This document shows, piece after piece, positions 22,797 through 35,759 of a stretch of 64,000 bases of DNA. The notes beneath the pieces were generated by a model. The model made no database searches, had not been told where the DNA came from, and saw nothing but the letters and a program-made list of their open reading frames with translations. This DNA is from Castanea sativa (lineage: Eukaryota > Streptophyta > Magnoliopsida > Fagales > Fagaceae), in assembly GCF_040712315.1 (NCBI RefSeq), contig NC_134017.1, positions 27,511,273-27,575,272 on the forward strand, written 5' to 3'. Within the stretch, counting starts at the first letter, position 1; each line of letters opens with the position of its first letter. The position numbers were made by a program, and so were the translations under genes.

Positions 22797-22973
22797 TGAT
22801 GAAACACGAAAATTAGTAGGCTGGAATACTTTAGGCTACGGTAATGGTTGTGAATATTGAAAAGAAAGAAATAACTATCAAAGGTGACCGGTGTGACCCG
22901 GCCAAGGACTCTCCGACGATTAAGTCAGTTTTCTCTCTAGGACACAAGGAAAGGAAATAGTGAATGGTCTGGA
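22797..22973 (-). repeat. 3' LTR of element B, segment 1
   Basis: Colinear with 35760-35937, from TGATGAA through GTAGGCTGGAATACTT to GAATGGTCTGGA, where a copia-type element is inserted. Confidence 0.88.
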
Positions 22974-24853
22974 TGCAAGGAAAAATAATATCCAAGTCAT
23001 TGAATCCTTATAACACTTCTTTACATGGGTTCATCTATATATACGGACATACAACAATTCCCACTTTCAAGTCAAACGGTGCAAGGAATGAATACATGCA
23101 AAAGGTAGTTATTTATATATATTGGTACAATGAGAATAACTACCCCTATAGTAATAACTACTCCTTTCAAATGCATATCACGGCCATAGACATTGAAGTG
23201 TAGAATTGTAATGGCTATTAAATATATAAATCATCTTGAAGTTTCATAAACTTCAATCTATATATCACATATATGAATCATGACATATGAATTCCAATGC
23301 TAATAACGTAAATTCATAAAACCATGATTATCAAACCAAGTCTACACAAGGATGACGATTTTCTTAAATTCTAAAATTCAATTACATGTTATAAAATCAT
23401 GATATGAAAACCTGGCTCTGATACCAATTGAAGGAAAAAATCTAGTTTTGTATCTCATACAAAACCCACAGCGGAAACAACAAACAAAGATCTATTTCAT
23501 TCATGATTGATAACGTGCACTACATAAATTTCAGAATTTAAGAACAAGATAGCGTACCTTGGTGTGGAGAAATTCAAAACAAAGATTAGAAGCACTTGGG
23601 AACACTTTTAATCTTCACTCCAATTCCACTTTACGCTCAAGATGTGTGGTCTCTCAATCAGTTTTTTCAAAGGGAGAATGAAAGTGTGTCTCTCACTCTC
23701 TCACACACCGTTTCTTTTTCTTTTCTAATCTCTTCTTATAAAAATTATGTATGTTTCTCCATTTATAACTAACTAATTATCTAATTGGGCTGGCCTATTG
23801 GGCCTTTCCAATTGGGCTTTAGTGTGTGGCTTGGAGTGGGACCAAAAGGGACCAATAAGACACTAGCTCCAATGGGCCTTGGGCTTTTCCGTCAACTCTT
23901 GACAAGTCCAAAGTTACCATTAATTATATTTAATATCACTATATAAATATAATTGCACTCTAGGCCTTATTAATAAATTATATCCCAAGACTTTATTATA
24001 CACGTAACCCCTTCATAAAATATTCATAGTAACACAAAGTCATAAATGCAGAGTGCCACTTTGTAAATTACTACATCTTATCCTTGAGTACCCGGTTTAA
24101 TTCTTTAAAGTTATTCATTATATATTTATAAAATCCAATTTCATAAATATATACTTTAGTAATTTCTTACTAAAGTGGTTAGGCCTAACTCTCTGAATAA
24201 TTGAACCCATTAAACTTATCTCAAGGGAATATTTTATATCTCCATCAAGAGACTATGAATTTCATCTTGAGAATATATGTTCCATCAACACTAAATGTGA
24301 CTGCCCAACATACTGAGGTTTTGACCGTCACTTCAGATCTCACTCCTGATATATCAAAACAACCTACACTTCATGATCAGGTCCATTATTCTCTCAGGAT
24401 TAAGAGTTCATGCAAATAGAAGTCGTGAGATTTATTATTCATTTGACAGTCGTTAGGAAAATAATAAATCTCATAGCGGTCCTGTTCAATATATTTTAAC
24501 TCTTAAAACATATCAACATATCAACTAGAAGTTTCCACTTCCATGATCAAGACAAATCATCTTGGTTGACACGTTATAGTCTTCGCAGATGAAATGCCCA
24601 ATTTCATCACCGACTACGAACTATAAATTCTGAGTTTACAAAGAACTTGTGATTTACATCTTCTGTGACTTTTCACATAAATCATATACAATGCATCTCA
24701 TGGACTATATGATAATGTCCCATATTCATGTTACCATTATTTTAGATAATAATAAAATAACTTTATCAAACACAATATTAAATCATACATCATGTCATAC
24801 ATAATGTTATACATAGCATCATACAATAGGATTTAAGGGCACTAATCCTAACA
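22974..24853 (-). mobile_element. Ty1/copia-type derivative (LTR plus short interior) inserted in the element B LTR
   Basis: 1880 bp flanked by perfect CTGGA duplications (22969-22973 and 24854-24858). On the minus strand it starts with a 1425-bp LTR (TGTTAGGATTAGTGCCC at 24853 to CCTTCA at 23429). An initiator-Met tRNA primer site TGGTATCAGAGCC (23426-23414) follows, then about 440 bp of AT-rich interior with no gag or pol. The far end TTTTTCCTTGCA resembles the LTR end TTTTTTCCTTCA only over its last dozen bases. It therefore has a complete insertion footprint but no recognisable second LTR. Confidence 0.75.
23414..23426 (-). promoter_or_regulatory. Primer-binding site (initiator Met tRNA) of the copia derivative
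   Basis: GGCTCTGATACCA on the plus strand, i.e. TGGTATCAGAGCC, two bases inside the LTR end. This is a primer site, not a tRNA gene. Confidence 0.85.
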
Positions 24854-24858
24854 CTGGA

Positions 24859-25248
24859 CTTACCTTGGGTGAATAGGATATACTCCTTTTATAGAGAGTT
24901 AAACGTGGGTCTACTTGTTTGGATCCACCACCATCGTGGTTGATGTTGGTGGTTGATAAAGAAAACGGGCTATATGGAGCGTTGTATGTGGAATTCCTTC
25001 CACGTCTCATGCAACGTGCTGTATTTTGTTTATGTGAATCTAATGGAGGATGTTCCACAAAACTCACCAAGTATAATTTGGTCGTCCATGTACTTGTCGT
25101 CTGTAGATAATCTCGTCTATAGAGAACTCTGTTCGCTATATAACTTAGCCATCAATGGACGAGTGTTTTTGTATGTTCTCATTCTTGGATGAGTTGATAT
25201 AAGTTTGGCTACACTTTGGACGATGACACAAGGACAAGTAATATTTGT
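24859..25248 (-). repeat. 3' LTR of element B, segment 2
   Basis: Colinear with about 35938-36325 of the intact LTR (CTTACCTTGGGTGAATAGGA through GACGATGACACAAGGAC). Short translated stretches here are LTR sequence, not genes. Confidence 0.9.
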
Positions 25249-27678
25249 TGTAGACACTCGATTTTGCACCCATAATTTAATCAAGGAAGATGACTGGAAT
25301 GACCATTCATGTACCCAAAAATCATGATTGCATTACATACATTAATTCATTCATTGCTTATCATAAAAATGATCATGAGATTCTAACGGTCACAACGGTA
25401 TGCCCGGTTAATAAATCAGATCGTCGGATCGAAAGATATCACATGATCAAGTTTGCACGGTCAACATGCATTGTGTCTAGGTAGAATCAATCACATGATT
25501 AATTAAAATTAATTCTGATTGGTTAAACAATTAAAATTAATTAAATAATTTTGTGATTGGTTGATAGTTAGTGTCCAAAATAGGATTGCTTGCATGGGAA
25601 TAAATGGGATAATTGGATAAAAATAAATTTGTGGATAATCTAGACTTTATAAAGGTTTATTTTAGAGTATTTATCTACAAAATAATTGTTGCTAAAAAGA
25701 TCTGAATTATCCAGAAAAGAGTTTAAATTTTTAGAATATGGATTAAAAACACAACTATGTGCAAGTCCTAGCTCAAGAAAACCTAAAAAAGGAGTCCAAA
25801 ACACACCAGAACTTGAAAAGCGGGATTGGCACCCAAAAGTGCCGATCGGCACTTGAAGTGCCAAATGGCACACATTAGGGTTTTGGCTCAAGGGCATTCG
25901 GGTGACGATAAAACACATCCTTTTTGATTTTTTAGCGATAAGGACCTGTCCTGATTTGTATTCTAATTGTCTAAGCTATTTTTTCGAGTCTTCCAGCCTC
26001 TATAAATAGAGTCTGAATCTCAAAATTTAACACACTTTTTCATTCTCTCAGAAATCTGTTTCTGACTCCCCTTTCTGGTATTTTCTCTCTTACGTTAAAG
26101 AGATTCTGGAGGCTTTAGTCTTAATAATTTCTTTTTTGTAAGCAAGGATTTTTAGGTTTCAAAGACAATTGCATAAATCTTTTTGAACCCTAAAATATTC
26201 TCTCGAGAAAAAGAGTACGTCCATGCAAGAGGTAGCTTTTCTTTACTTCTTCTTCTATCTCTTTTAATTTTGTGATGCATGAATGAATATGTGTTTAGTT
26301 TTGATTTTGCAATGCTCATCTCATATGTTGTCGATATTTTCTTTATTAGAATGTGTTTATGATGTTTTTATTGTTAAGATCTATTTTTTATTTCGAAAAT
26401 CTACTTGTTGTCATATCTTTTCTTAATCAAAAAACTAATTTGCATCTTCGTTAGATGCAGATCTGAATTTTTCTTAATCGAAAAATTGATTTTCATCTTC
26501 ATTAGATGTAGATCTAAATTTTTCTCAATCAATAACTTATTTGCATCTTCATTAGATGCAGATCTGAATTTTTCTCAATCAAAAAACCCGATTTGCATCT
26601 TCATTAGACGCAGATCTAAATTTTTCTTCAATCAAAAACTTATTTGTATCTTCCTTAGATACAAATCTGAAGTTTTCTTATTTAAAAAACTAATCTACGT
26701 TTTCTTTAGATGTAGATCTGATTTTTTTTTTTTTTAACGTAACAAATTTTGAAATAAAAAAGAGTCATGAATAGTTTTGTTTGTTTTGTTTAATGCATGT
26801 AGCATAGGTTTATTTTCATGAATATAGTCCTCTTCTAAAAAAGAATTTTTTTCTCATTTTATTTCACATAAAAAGCAGATATGATTTTTCCTAACTCTCT
26901 ACAAATCAATTTTTTTTTTCTTATTACAAAACAGATCTGATTTTTTGTACATATAAATCAAAAACCAATTTTTTCTAGTTCTCAAAAACAGACCTGATAT
27001 TTTTTAAATCCAAAAGACTTTGTTTTATTTAATAAACACATATCTGAATTTTTCTCTCCAAAAGCTATTTTTTCTACACATCAAAAACAGATTTGATTTT
27101 TTTTTAAATTCAATTCAATTTTTTTTACTCAAAAAAACAGATCTGAATTTTTAACAAAGAAGAGGAGACATTCATAAATAGACTTATTTGACTTAATTTA
27201 GTTAAGTTTGTCATGTATGCAACATATCATTCATATCATGCATAAAGGGGTATATTGGTTATGAGAGTCTAGAAGACCAAACTTTGTCTGGATGGAATGG
27301 GTGCCTAACACATTTCCATTCTGTAACATAGCCTCCGAATTTAGTATTTTTGGATAGGTAGACCTATACTTTGTCTTTATTTTTTTTATTTTGGGTAGAT
27401 TGTAATTAGGACAAAAAGTCATGTAATTATTGGTAGTTTGTAACTAAGACTCAAAGCCATATAATTTTCAATTTATCAAACATGTATTCTTTTTTATTCA
27501 ATCAATGAGAATGGAACAATTCAGTCATGTATTTTGTATTTACTTTTTTCTTATTTTTTTGTATAAAAAAATAAATGGCGTCTCCACACCACTTACCCAA
27601 AAAGAGAGTCACTCTAAAAAGTACCCAAAAATCTCTTTTTTGGAGGCACCCCAAGTTAATTTTGGCCGGTCTCTCACA
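25249..27678 (+). mobile_element. Large solo-LTR-like insertion (about 2.43 kb) in the element B LTR
   Basis: Starts TGTAGACACTC and ends GTCTCTCACA. It is flanked by TTTGT (25244-25248) and CTTGT (27679-27683), 4/5 matching, exactly where the element B LTR is interrupted. It contains a 51-bp tandem array, many AGATCTGA motifs and, near the right end, a primer-site-like TGGCGTCTCCACACC (27576-27590). No gag or pol. It is either a long solo LTR or an LTR with a short stub of internal sequence. Confidence 0.6.
26425..26735. repeat. 51-bp tandem repeat, about six copies
   Basis: Units share CATCTTCATTAGATGCAGAT followed by CTGAATTTTTCT and an AATCAAAAAACT spacer, spaced 50-52 bp (26443, 26494, 26544, 26596, 26647 and about 26698). 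Within each unit GCATCT...AGATGC is a small inverted repeat. The open frame through it is a repeat artefact. Confidence 0.85.
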
Positions 27679-27683
27679 CTTGT

Positions 27684-27697
27684 GTTGATCTCCATCA
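27684..27697 (-). repeat. 3' LTR of element B, segment 3 (outer TGATG end) next to its polypurine tract
   Basis: GTTGATCTCCATCA restores the last bases of the LTR as in 36327-36340. On the minus strand CAAAGGGCCAAC just upstream is the polypurine tract. Confidence 0.8.
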
Positions 27698-28051
27698 GTT
27701 GGCCCTTTGTCCTTGTGTTGTTTGTCAAAATTTTTTTTTTCAAAATTTTGAATTTCATCTTTGATTGTCGACATGTGGTGCGATCCCGAGGTCTATCAAT
27801 CATGTCATTTTGTCCTTTAAGAAAAGTGCCACGTGGTTTCTTTTGGTTGGTCGTGTTGTTTCCTATGACCAGCTTCGTTGTCGATAAATAGTAGAATTCC
27901 TCTCCTACCCTTTCACATTTCCCATATTTTCTTCTTTGACACTTGTTGTCCAACACCTCGTCTAGAAGTCTTCCTGCGTCCTTAAGCCTTCTTCGTTTAG
28001 AGCTAGGTATCTTCGCCATCTCGTCTTTAGGTTTTTCTTTAGTTTTTCAAA

Positions 28052-30284
28052 ATGTCTGAAATCATAGTATTTTCATCTAGAAATAGCGATAATAGGAAGA
28101 TAGACGAGTATCTTGATAGTTCTAGTGATAGTGGCTCTAGTAGTAGTAATAGTAGCAGAAGTAGTGGTAGCAGTAGTAGTGGACGGAATACTACGGACGA
28201 GTAATATACATCTGGAGTTCCTGGGGTTCCTTTAGAAGTTCTTCAAGAGGAGCTAAGGATGAGGATGGCTTCATGGTCACATGCTGGTACCTCCACCAGC
28301 GTTCCTTCGTCCACCACCCTAAATGAAGTAGAAACTGTTTATAGTTGTGCTATAGGTGTCCCTTCTAAGACTAATGAAAGAAGACTTACTTCTCTTAGAA
28401 GTTGGTACCAAATTTTAGATGAGCTTAACCCTAGATTAATCGTCCGTGGCGAGTGGTGTTGTGACCCTCATTTTGGGGTAGGTATTTATAAGGCCTATCT
28501 TTTAGGGGGGGAATTAAGTTGCCTCTTAATGCCTTTGCTAGAGAAATACTTTTTAGGTTAGGTTTAGGAATTTGTCAGCTTAACCCAAATGCATGGATGC
28601 ACATCGTCTCTATGCAGATTTTATGGAGGGAAGTGTTTGAGGGGGATCATCCTCTTATTGTGGACGAGTTCCTCTATTGTTACAAACCTTCCGAAATTAG
28701 TCAATCCTTGGATTTTTACTAGTTCTCAGCCAAGGGTACAAATTGTAGATTGATTAAGTCCCTCCTCACATCTAATAAGAACTAGAAGATAGAGTTCTTC
28801 TTCGTCTCTAGTTTTTGGGCTAGGAACCCTGTCGAGGTAGGTAGGGATCCATTTCCTCCCTATACTGGCGAGATAGGGAACCTTCGTCCAAAATGTATGC
28901 TTCTTTTTGCTCATTATCTTTTATCTTTTATTGTATTCGTCTAACCCCCCCCCTTTTTTAATAGCTGTAAGACGACATTCTTTAAGCAAATTCTATCTTG
29001 AGTGCATCCAACAAGCTCGTCTATTCATTGACAGAAGTTTCCACTCTTTAGTCACTCTACGGAGTCTTGCCACTTGGGGACTTGGGCCCAAACCATTTGC
29101 TAATGCCTTAGCTCACAAACTCGCTATGCGTAGACGTAAGCTTTTTTGCTTAAAAATTTTACTTACTTGTTTTACTCAAGCTATAACACCCTTTTTCTTT
29201 GCAGGAATAACAACTATGAAAGAAAACAAGGAAAAGGGCTTGGCAGATGAGGAGACCGTGCAAGAGACCCATTCTCTGCCTCGTCTAGTTGCTGGATATA
29301 AGAAGAAGACTTTGTCCAAGATGATTGACTTGGGAAATCTTCCAAATTGTCGAGGATACAAGAAGGCGAAACATGGGCTGTCTAAGTCTGGAGTTGTCAA
29401 GCCTAGTTTCATTGTCCCTCTTACTTCTTCTAAACAGTCATTGTACAAATACTTGATTTGGACTCGTCCATCCCTGTTGGAGCTACTCCATCCAAGCCTA
29501 CTATAACCACTTTGTCCCAGCCTCCCAAAAGCGCTCCTATGAATCTTCTTGAGAATGAAGATCTCGCTTAGGAAAGGTTTCAACAAGCTGTGACCAACGA
29601 GGACATTGCTATGTGCTATGACATGTCCTTGAAAGAATTTGAACATTCTGCAGTTCATTATCTCTTCAAGGTATATTTTTATGTATTTGTCATTATTTTT
29701 TGTCTTGTATCATACTTCACATTTCTCGTCTAATCATCTTTTCCAACCAATTTTATATATAGACCATGTCAAAGTTCATGGCAGCGTCCAAGCAAGCTAC
29801 TGAGATGGACCATGAAAGGGTTAAGCTAGAAGCAAGGGTTCGTGAAGTGCAGGCAGGCTATAGGAGTAGAGCTGAGTTTGCAGCTAAGGCTATGGACGAG
29901 GTGAAGGAGCTGAAGAACCTCGTTGAAGAGCTTAAGGCAGATGCTGTTGAAAAGGACACTCGTCTTGATCACCTACAAAAGAGGAATGGCGAGCTCTGCA
30001 TCCTTCTTGAGTAGGCCAAGAGAGAAGTAATCAAGGATTTTAGGGCGTCTAGCAAGTTCACTGATCTTTTAGATAAAAACAACGCTGCTAGTTTTGAGGA
30101 CTTTTGCATGGACGCAGTAGAGCGTTTCCCTGAGGTTGACTTCAGCTCTATTAAGCTCAACATTGGTGCTACAAGCTCTCTCCTCCAGACAAGTTTTGAA
30201 GATGTCAATATTGAAGACGATGCCACAACCCAGCCCACTCATGACGACCCTACTTCTGGAGAAAATCCCCGCAATAGTTTATGA
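28052..30284 (+). pseudogene. Antisense additional gene of element B, four exons
   Basis: Lies opposite to B's gag-pol, as in element A. Inferred exons are 28052-28894, 28965-29135, 29205-29670 and 29763-30284, all with GT-AG boundaries (AAAT|GTATGC, AC|GTAAGC, CAAG|GTATAT; acceptors ATAG, GCAG and ATATAG). Exon sizes parallel element A (180/171, 401/466 and 549/522 nt for exons 2-4). Exon 1 starts with a Ser-rich N-terminus and holds the PLNAFAREILFRLGLGICQL and FLYCYKPSEI motifs of the 'putative gypsy type transposon' family. Exon 4 is a coiled coil. Damage: TAA at 28202, a frameshift at the G-run 28505-28511, and further stops near 28721, 29503 and 30012. Confidence 0.75.
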
Positions 30285-31048
30285 AGGAATTTTAAAGTTT
30301 TTATTTATCTTGTTGTAGTAGTTTTTTATTTATTTATTTTTATGAGATCCATTGTTTTGGATCATTCAAATTTGTCTAAGTACATTTGACTTGTCCTGAC
30401 TTTTAGAAAAGTCTTGATACAATTGCCTTTTTAAGGCTCAATTTAAGGGTTTTTGGACGATAGTTGTCTACCCTTTTATCTATGAATGTCTTTATCCATA
30501 TTGTTCATTTCCAAGTATTTTCCGTCTATATTTCTCGTCATGTTGCATGCATGCTTTTCTTCCGTCTCTAATCCTTTTTGGACGAGTCTTATTTGGGAAG
30601 TTTGTTCTTTCCCTTGGTCATAGTTCTTATAACAATTTGCTTCCTTTTTATTAAGGATAGCTTATGACGATATATCTCTGCATCCAGGGATTTTAAACTT
30701 CTGTCATTTCATTTGGATGTTAATTTTATAGAATCATAAACACTTAAATTAGGAAATTTAAGCTGCTTTATTTAGAACATTTGTACACAACATCGTCCAT
30801 GGACGTTAAGGACATAGTATATAGCATCGTCCAAATAGTTCATCCATGCTAATACTTAGTCATTTTTTAGGGAATTTAATTCACTTTGTGTACAAAGGGA
30901 CTTAGTTCATGACACTGTCCATAGCATATGCCAGTAGCTAGTGCTTTTTAGGGAATTCAAATACTTAAAAACATAACATACTGTTCTAAAACATAATATA
31001 AAAAAACTTCTTAATCTAGTCCATGTTGACCTTCCTGACGAGTTATGT
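30285..31048. other. Element B interior between the antisense gene and pol
   Basis: AT-rich non-coding sequence with scattered CGTCCA motifs (for example ATCGTCCATGGACG near 30793). It is in the place of the tandem array of element A but no clean repeat survives. Confidence 0.5.
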
Positions 31049-34000
31049 TCACTGGTAGTAGTTCCTCAAATGCTCCACATTCCATAGGTGTTCCAACTTC
31101 TGTCCATCTAGGGCCTCCAAGTAGTATGAACCTTACCTTTTAGAATTAATAACTCTGTATAGTCCTTCCCAATTAGGTCCCAACTTTCCATGAGTAGGAT
31201 CCTTAATGGCTAAGGATACCCTTTTTAGGATGAGGTCCCTAATACTGAACTATCTCGGCTTTTCTAATGCATCATGGTACTTAGTCATCAGATTCTGGTA
31301 ACGTGCCACTCTCTGCTCTGTGTCCATCCTCACCTCGTCAATGAGATCAAGATTTAGACGGAGCTATTTTTCATTTACCTCCTCTTTATAATGGGTCACC
31401 CTGTAGCTAGTTAATCCAACCTTCGCTGGTATCATTGCATCACTTCCATATGTTAGCTTAAAGGGAGTCTTTCCAGTAGGAGTCCTTATTGTCGTACTAT
31501 ATGCCCAAAGGACACCAGGTAATTCATATGGCCATATCTCTTTTGCCCCCTTAAGCCGAGTTTTAATGATTTTCAGCAAGGATCGGTTTGTAACCTCAGC
31601 CTGTCCATTGGCCTGTGGGTGGGTGGGTGAGGAGTAGTGATTCCTGATTCCCAATTGCTCACAGAATTCCCTAAAAGGTGTGTTGTCAAATTGTCATCCA
31701 TTGTCTGAGATGAGTACCCTAGGGATCCCAAATCAGCAAATGATATTCTTCCAGACGAAGCTTCTAACATTCTGCTGAGTGATTTTTGCCAAGGGCTCTG
31801 CTTCCGCCCATTTGGTGAAATAATCAATCCTTACCACTAAGAACTTCATTTGTCTTGTCCCTATGGGAAAGGGACAAAAGATGTCAAGTCCCCACTGGGC
31901 AAAAGGCCAAGGAGCCACCATTGGGGTAAGATATTTTGATGGTCACCTAGGGATGTTGCTAGCGTTGACATTTATCACACGCTTTGACATAAGCTTTGGC
32001 ATCCGCTTGCATGGTCGGCTAGTAATACCCTGCATGAACTATCTTATGGACTAGTGATCTGGCTCCCAAATGGTTTCCACAGGCTCCTTCATGGACATCC
32101 CTCAAGACATAATGGGACTCATCTGGAGTCAGAAATCTCAAGTAAGGCTGAGAAAAACCCCTTTTATATAACACCTCGTCCATGAGAACAAACTTCGCAG
32201 CTGTTATCCTTAACTTCCTTGCTTCTTCTGTATCTTCAGAGAGTACTCCGTCTTTGAGATAAGACACAATTGGGGTGGTCCAGTTGGCAACTCCATCTAT
32301 CTGATTTACTTCCAGAACATCTATGCTTGGAACATATTGGACTTTAACCTGATCACCTTTCGTCTCGTCTGAGGGCGCCGTCTTGGCTAAGACATCAGCT
32401 TCTGTCAGGACATTAATTACATAGGCTTGGAAATAAGGTCTAAGTTTTCTTGCTGCTGTCACCAATGAAAAATGCTAACTTCTCCATTGGTGGATTCCGT
32501 CCTTCAACTCCTCTAAAGGCTTTGATAGTGTGGTAGACGGGCTTTTTTATCTTCCCCTCTTCCCTAATCAAGGTTAAGCTTACTGCATAGGGAGACATCG
32601 CTAGATAGAGATACAACTCCTCTCCTAGTATGGACGGGCTCAATAGCGGGGTTGAAGCGAGATAAGTCTTCAAGTTTTCAAAGGCTCATTGACACTCGTC
32701 CCTCCATTCGAATGCTTTCCTTAATACTTTGAAAAACGACAAACACTCGTCAGTGGCTTTTGAAAAAAACCTGTTAAGGGCCGCCACTCGTCCAGTGAGG
32801 CTCTGGACGTCTTTAATATTCTTCAAAGGTTCCATCTTCAAGATTTCCTGGATCTTATTCGGGTTTGCCTCAATCCCTCTTTGTGAAACCATAAAACTAA
32901 GGAATTTCCCTAATGCAACTTCGAAAGCACACTTGCTTGGGTTCTGCTTCATCTTATATCGCCTAAGTGTATCAAAAGTCTCTTGAAGATCGTCTAAATG
33001 CTGCATCACTTTTGCACTCTTCACCAGTATATTGTCCACATATACTTCAACATTTCGCCCAATCCGTGGACGAAACATGTGGTTAACTAACCTTTGGTAG
33101 GTAGCTCCTGCATTTTTCAACCCAAACAGCATAACTTTATAACAAAAAAACCTTATCTTGTGATGAAGGATGTCTTCTCCTAGTCCACCTCGTCCATCTT
33201 GATCTAGTTGTACATTGAGAATGCAGCCATAAACCTTAACAGTTGGTGTCCAACTGTTGAATCCACCAATTGATCAATGTGTAGAAGAGGATAACTATCT
33301 TTGAGGCATACCTTGTTTAAATCTGTGAACTACATTAGCTAGCTAGTCAGGGTAGTAGACTTCGCGAATGAATTCCTCGGTGATTAATTTATGAACTTCT
33401 TCTTTGATGGCATTATCTCGTTCTGGGGCAAATACTCTCTTCTTTTGACAAACAGGCTGGTAAGAAGAAGATACGTTTAGATGATGGGTCACTACACTCG
33501 GGTCAATCCCAGACATATCTTCATGGCTCCAGGCAAAAACATCTATGCTTCTCTTGAGGAATCTAATAAGATCCTGCTTTGTCTTCTCCTCCATACTTAT
33601 CCCAATCCTGGTAAACTTCTCCGGGTTGGACTCGTCTAGCGGCACATCTACTAATACTTCAATCGGTTTAGCTAACATTCTCCTTTCTTCAATGTTCATC
33701 GTTTGCATTTGCTTGTCCATGGCAAGCATTGCTAAGTAACACTTTCTAGCAGCTAACTGATCTCCTTGTACTTCTTTGATGCCATACTATGTTGGGAGCT
33801 TGACAGACAAGTGGTAAGTGGACGTTGCGATCCTCCAACTGTTCAGAGTTGGTCATCCAATGATGGCATTAAATGAAGATGAACAATTCACAACAAGGAA
33901 ATTTACTTCTTTATTGATTTGTTGTGGGTAAGAGCCAACTACAACTGGTAGGGAGATCGTACTTACTGGTAGAACCTTCATTCCTCCAAACCCAATCAAT

Positions 34001-35696
34001 GGTACATTCATTGGACAAAGCAACTCCTTGTTAATCCTTATTTTTTGAAAGGTTGGATAATAAAAGATGTCTGCTGAGCTCTTATTATCTATTAACACCC
34101 TTCTGGTCATATAATTTGCAATCACCAAAGTGATGACAATCGTGTTGTCCATGAGGATGGTGTAATTGTCTAGTGTCTTTGTCCTTGAAAATAATGGCTG
34201 GCTCATCTTCTCTAATCATCCTTGGTGGTCGTCCAGATATCTGAACATTCTGAACTTCCCGTAGATAGGTCTTCCTAGCTCTACACAAGCTTCCTGTTGA
34301 CATGCCCCCTACAATAATCTTTATTTCTCCAAACGGTGGACGTATTGGTTCCTCTATCTTGCCTTTCATCGGCTGTCTCTCGTCCTTATGATCTCGTCTA
34401 AGGAATTTTTAAAATTTTCCTTATTTGATAAGAACTTCAATTTGTTGCTTTAAGTCATAACACTTGTCTGTATCATGCCCATGGTCTCGAAAGTGACAAT
34501 ACTTGCTTTTATTTAGTTTGCTAGGATCTCCCTTCATTCTTTTTGGCCATTTCAAGGATGGATCATCTTTTATTTGCATCAACACCTGATCAAGTGAAGT
34601 GTTTAGAGGAGTGTAGTTAAAGTATCGTCCTGACGACGATCCTGCCTTCTTGCCATCGTAATCTCTTTTCTCTCCAACTTTGGCTTTCTTTGGACAAGGA
34701 CCTTGCTCTAAATGATGCACATAACCACTTTCTAACATTTCCCATTTCTTTTTCTTCTTGGCAATAATGACATCTTCTGCGTTCATGAAATTTTGGGCTG
34801 AATGTATCAACTCAGTCATTGTCTGAGACTCCTGGTCGTAAAACTTATGAATAAACAAGTCCAAACTAACTCCATTGTAGAAAGTTGCCAAGAGAATCTT
34901 GTCATCCATCTCGTCCACCAATAAGGCTTCTTTGTTAAAATGGCTAATGAAAGTGCGTAAACTCTAATTTTCTCCTTGCTCTATGTTCAACAGGCTGGAC
35001 GAGGAACGTTTTAGCCTTTGTCCCCCTATGAAGTTGTTGATGAACAACTTACCTAACTCTTGGAAGGAAGTTATGGTATTTGGTGGTAGTTTACTAAACC
35101 ATACTCTAGCTGGAGCTTTCAACGTTGTAGGAAAGACTCTGCACATAATTTCATCTAGAACACCTTAAGGATGCATGGTTGTCTTGAATGTGGAAATGTG
35201 ATCACAAGGGTCACGTGCCCCGTCATATGAATCCAGGTCTGGAATTTTGAATTTGGAAGGCAAAGGATGACTAGTGATGGACGCAACAAAGGGGGAATCT
35301 GTCCTGTGGACGACATCATCTACATGGTTCACTCTTCGCATGGAGTCCTTCATTTCTTCCATAGCTCTCTTCATCTGGTCCATCTCTCCCTTCAAATGTG
35401 GTACCCTCCGAGTGATGGTGCCTCTGGATTGGTCCCCTTCAGCATTGTTCTCAACACCTTTATATCTTGAATTTTGGTCTCGTTCTCCACCATGCTGTTG
35501 ACGTTGCCTGTTAACTTCTCTAGCTTACTCTTGGTTTTGTTGTGTCATTTCTACCATCGTTGTCGCCATGGACTGTAACTGTTGCTAGACGGTCATAGGA
35601 GGTTGTGGTGCACGATTTGGGTGACTAGAGGCGTTTCCACTCTCCTAGTGTCCTGGACTAGTAGCCATTGACCTAGTTCGAATCATGCAGTCTTTT
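31049..35696 (-). pseudogene. Element B Gag-Pol polyprotein (degenerate; RNase H region deleted)
   Basis: Same domain order and many shared residues with element A, read right to left. The start MIRTRSMA is at 35696. Then come the Gag core (35400-34900), the zinc-knuckle region DHGHDTDKCYDLKQQIE (about 34500-34430), protease with the SSADIFYYP motif (near 34080) and RT containing the VYVDNILVKSAKV segment (near 33040). The catalytic YVDD is changed to YVDN. Integrase starts near 32130 with VHEGACGNH and runs to the C-terminal NYYQ end at 31049. Multiple stops and frame changes are present. At about 32400, VINVLT is joined directly to EADVLAK, which skips most of the RNase H segment present in element A. 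It cannot encode functional protein. Confidence 0.88.
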
Positions 35697-35741
35697 TGTC
35701 TTGGAAAATAGAAAAGTTAATAGAAACTTTCTTCTTCTTTC

Positions 35742-35758
35742 CCCAGAGATGATGCCAA
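35742..35758 (-). promoter_or_regulatory. Primer-binding site of element B (decayed)
   Basis: On the minus strand TTGGCATCATCTCTGGGG follows the 5' LTR end. It differs from element A's TTGGCGCCGTCTGTGGG mainly by CG to CA or TG changes. Confidence 0.7.
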
Positions 35759-35759
35759 C

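Noticed and set aside
23414..23426. Possible tRNA-Met gene fragment
   Set aside because: Only the 13-bp complement of the tRNA 3' end is present, next to an LTR end; it is a primer-binding site. The same applies to 45012-45025.
24819..25192. Several 63-83 codon ORFs duplicated at 35888-36351
   Set aside because: They repeat because both places are LTR copies of element B; no protein family and no conserved frame.
26405..26737. 110-codon ORF with a repeated Cys/Arg/Ser pattern
   Set aside because: It is a reading of the 51-bp tandem repeat; the period is close to 17 codons.
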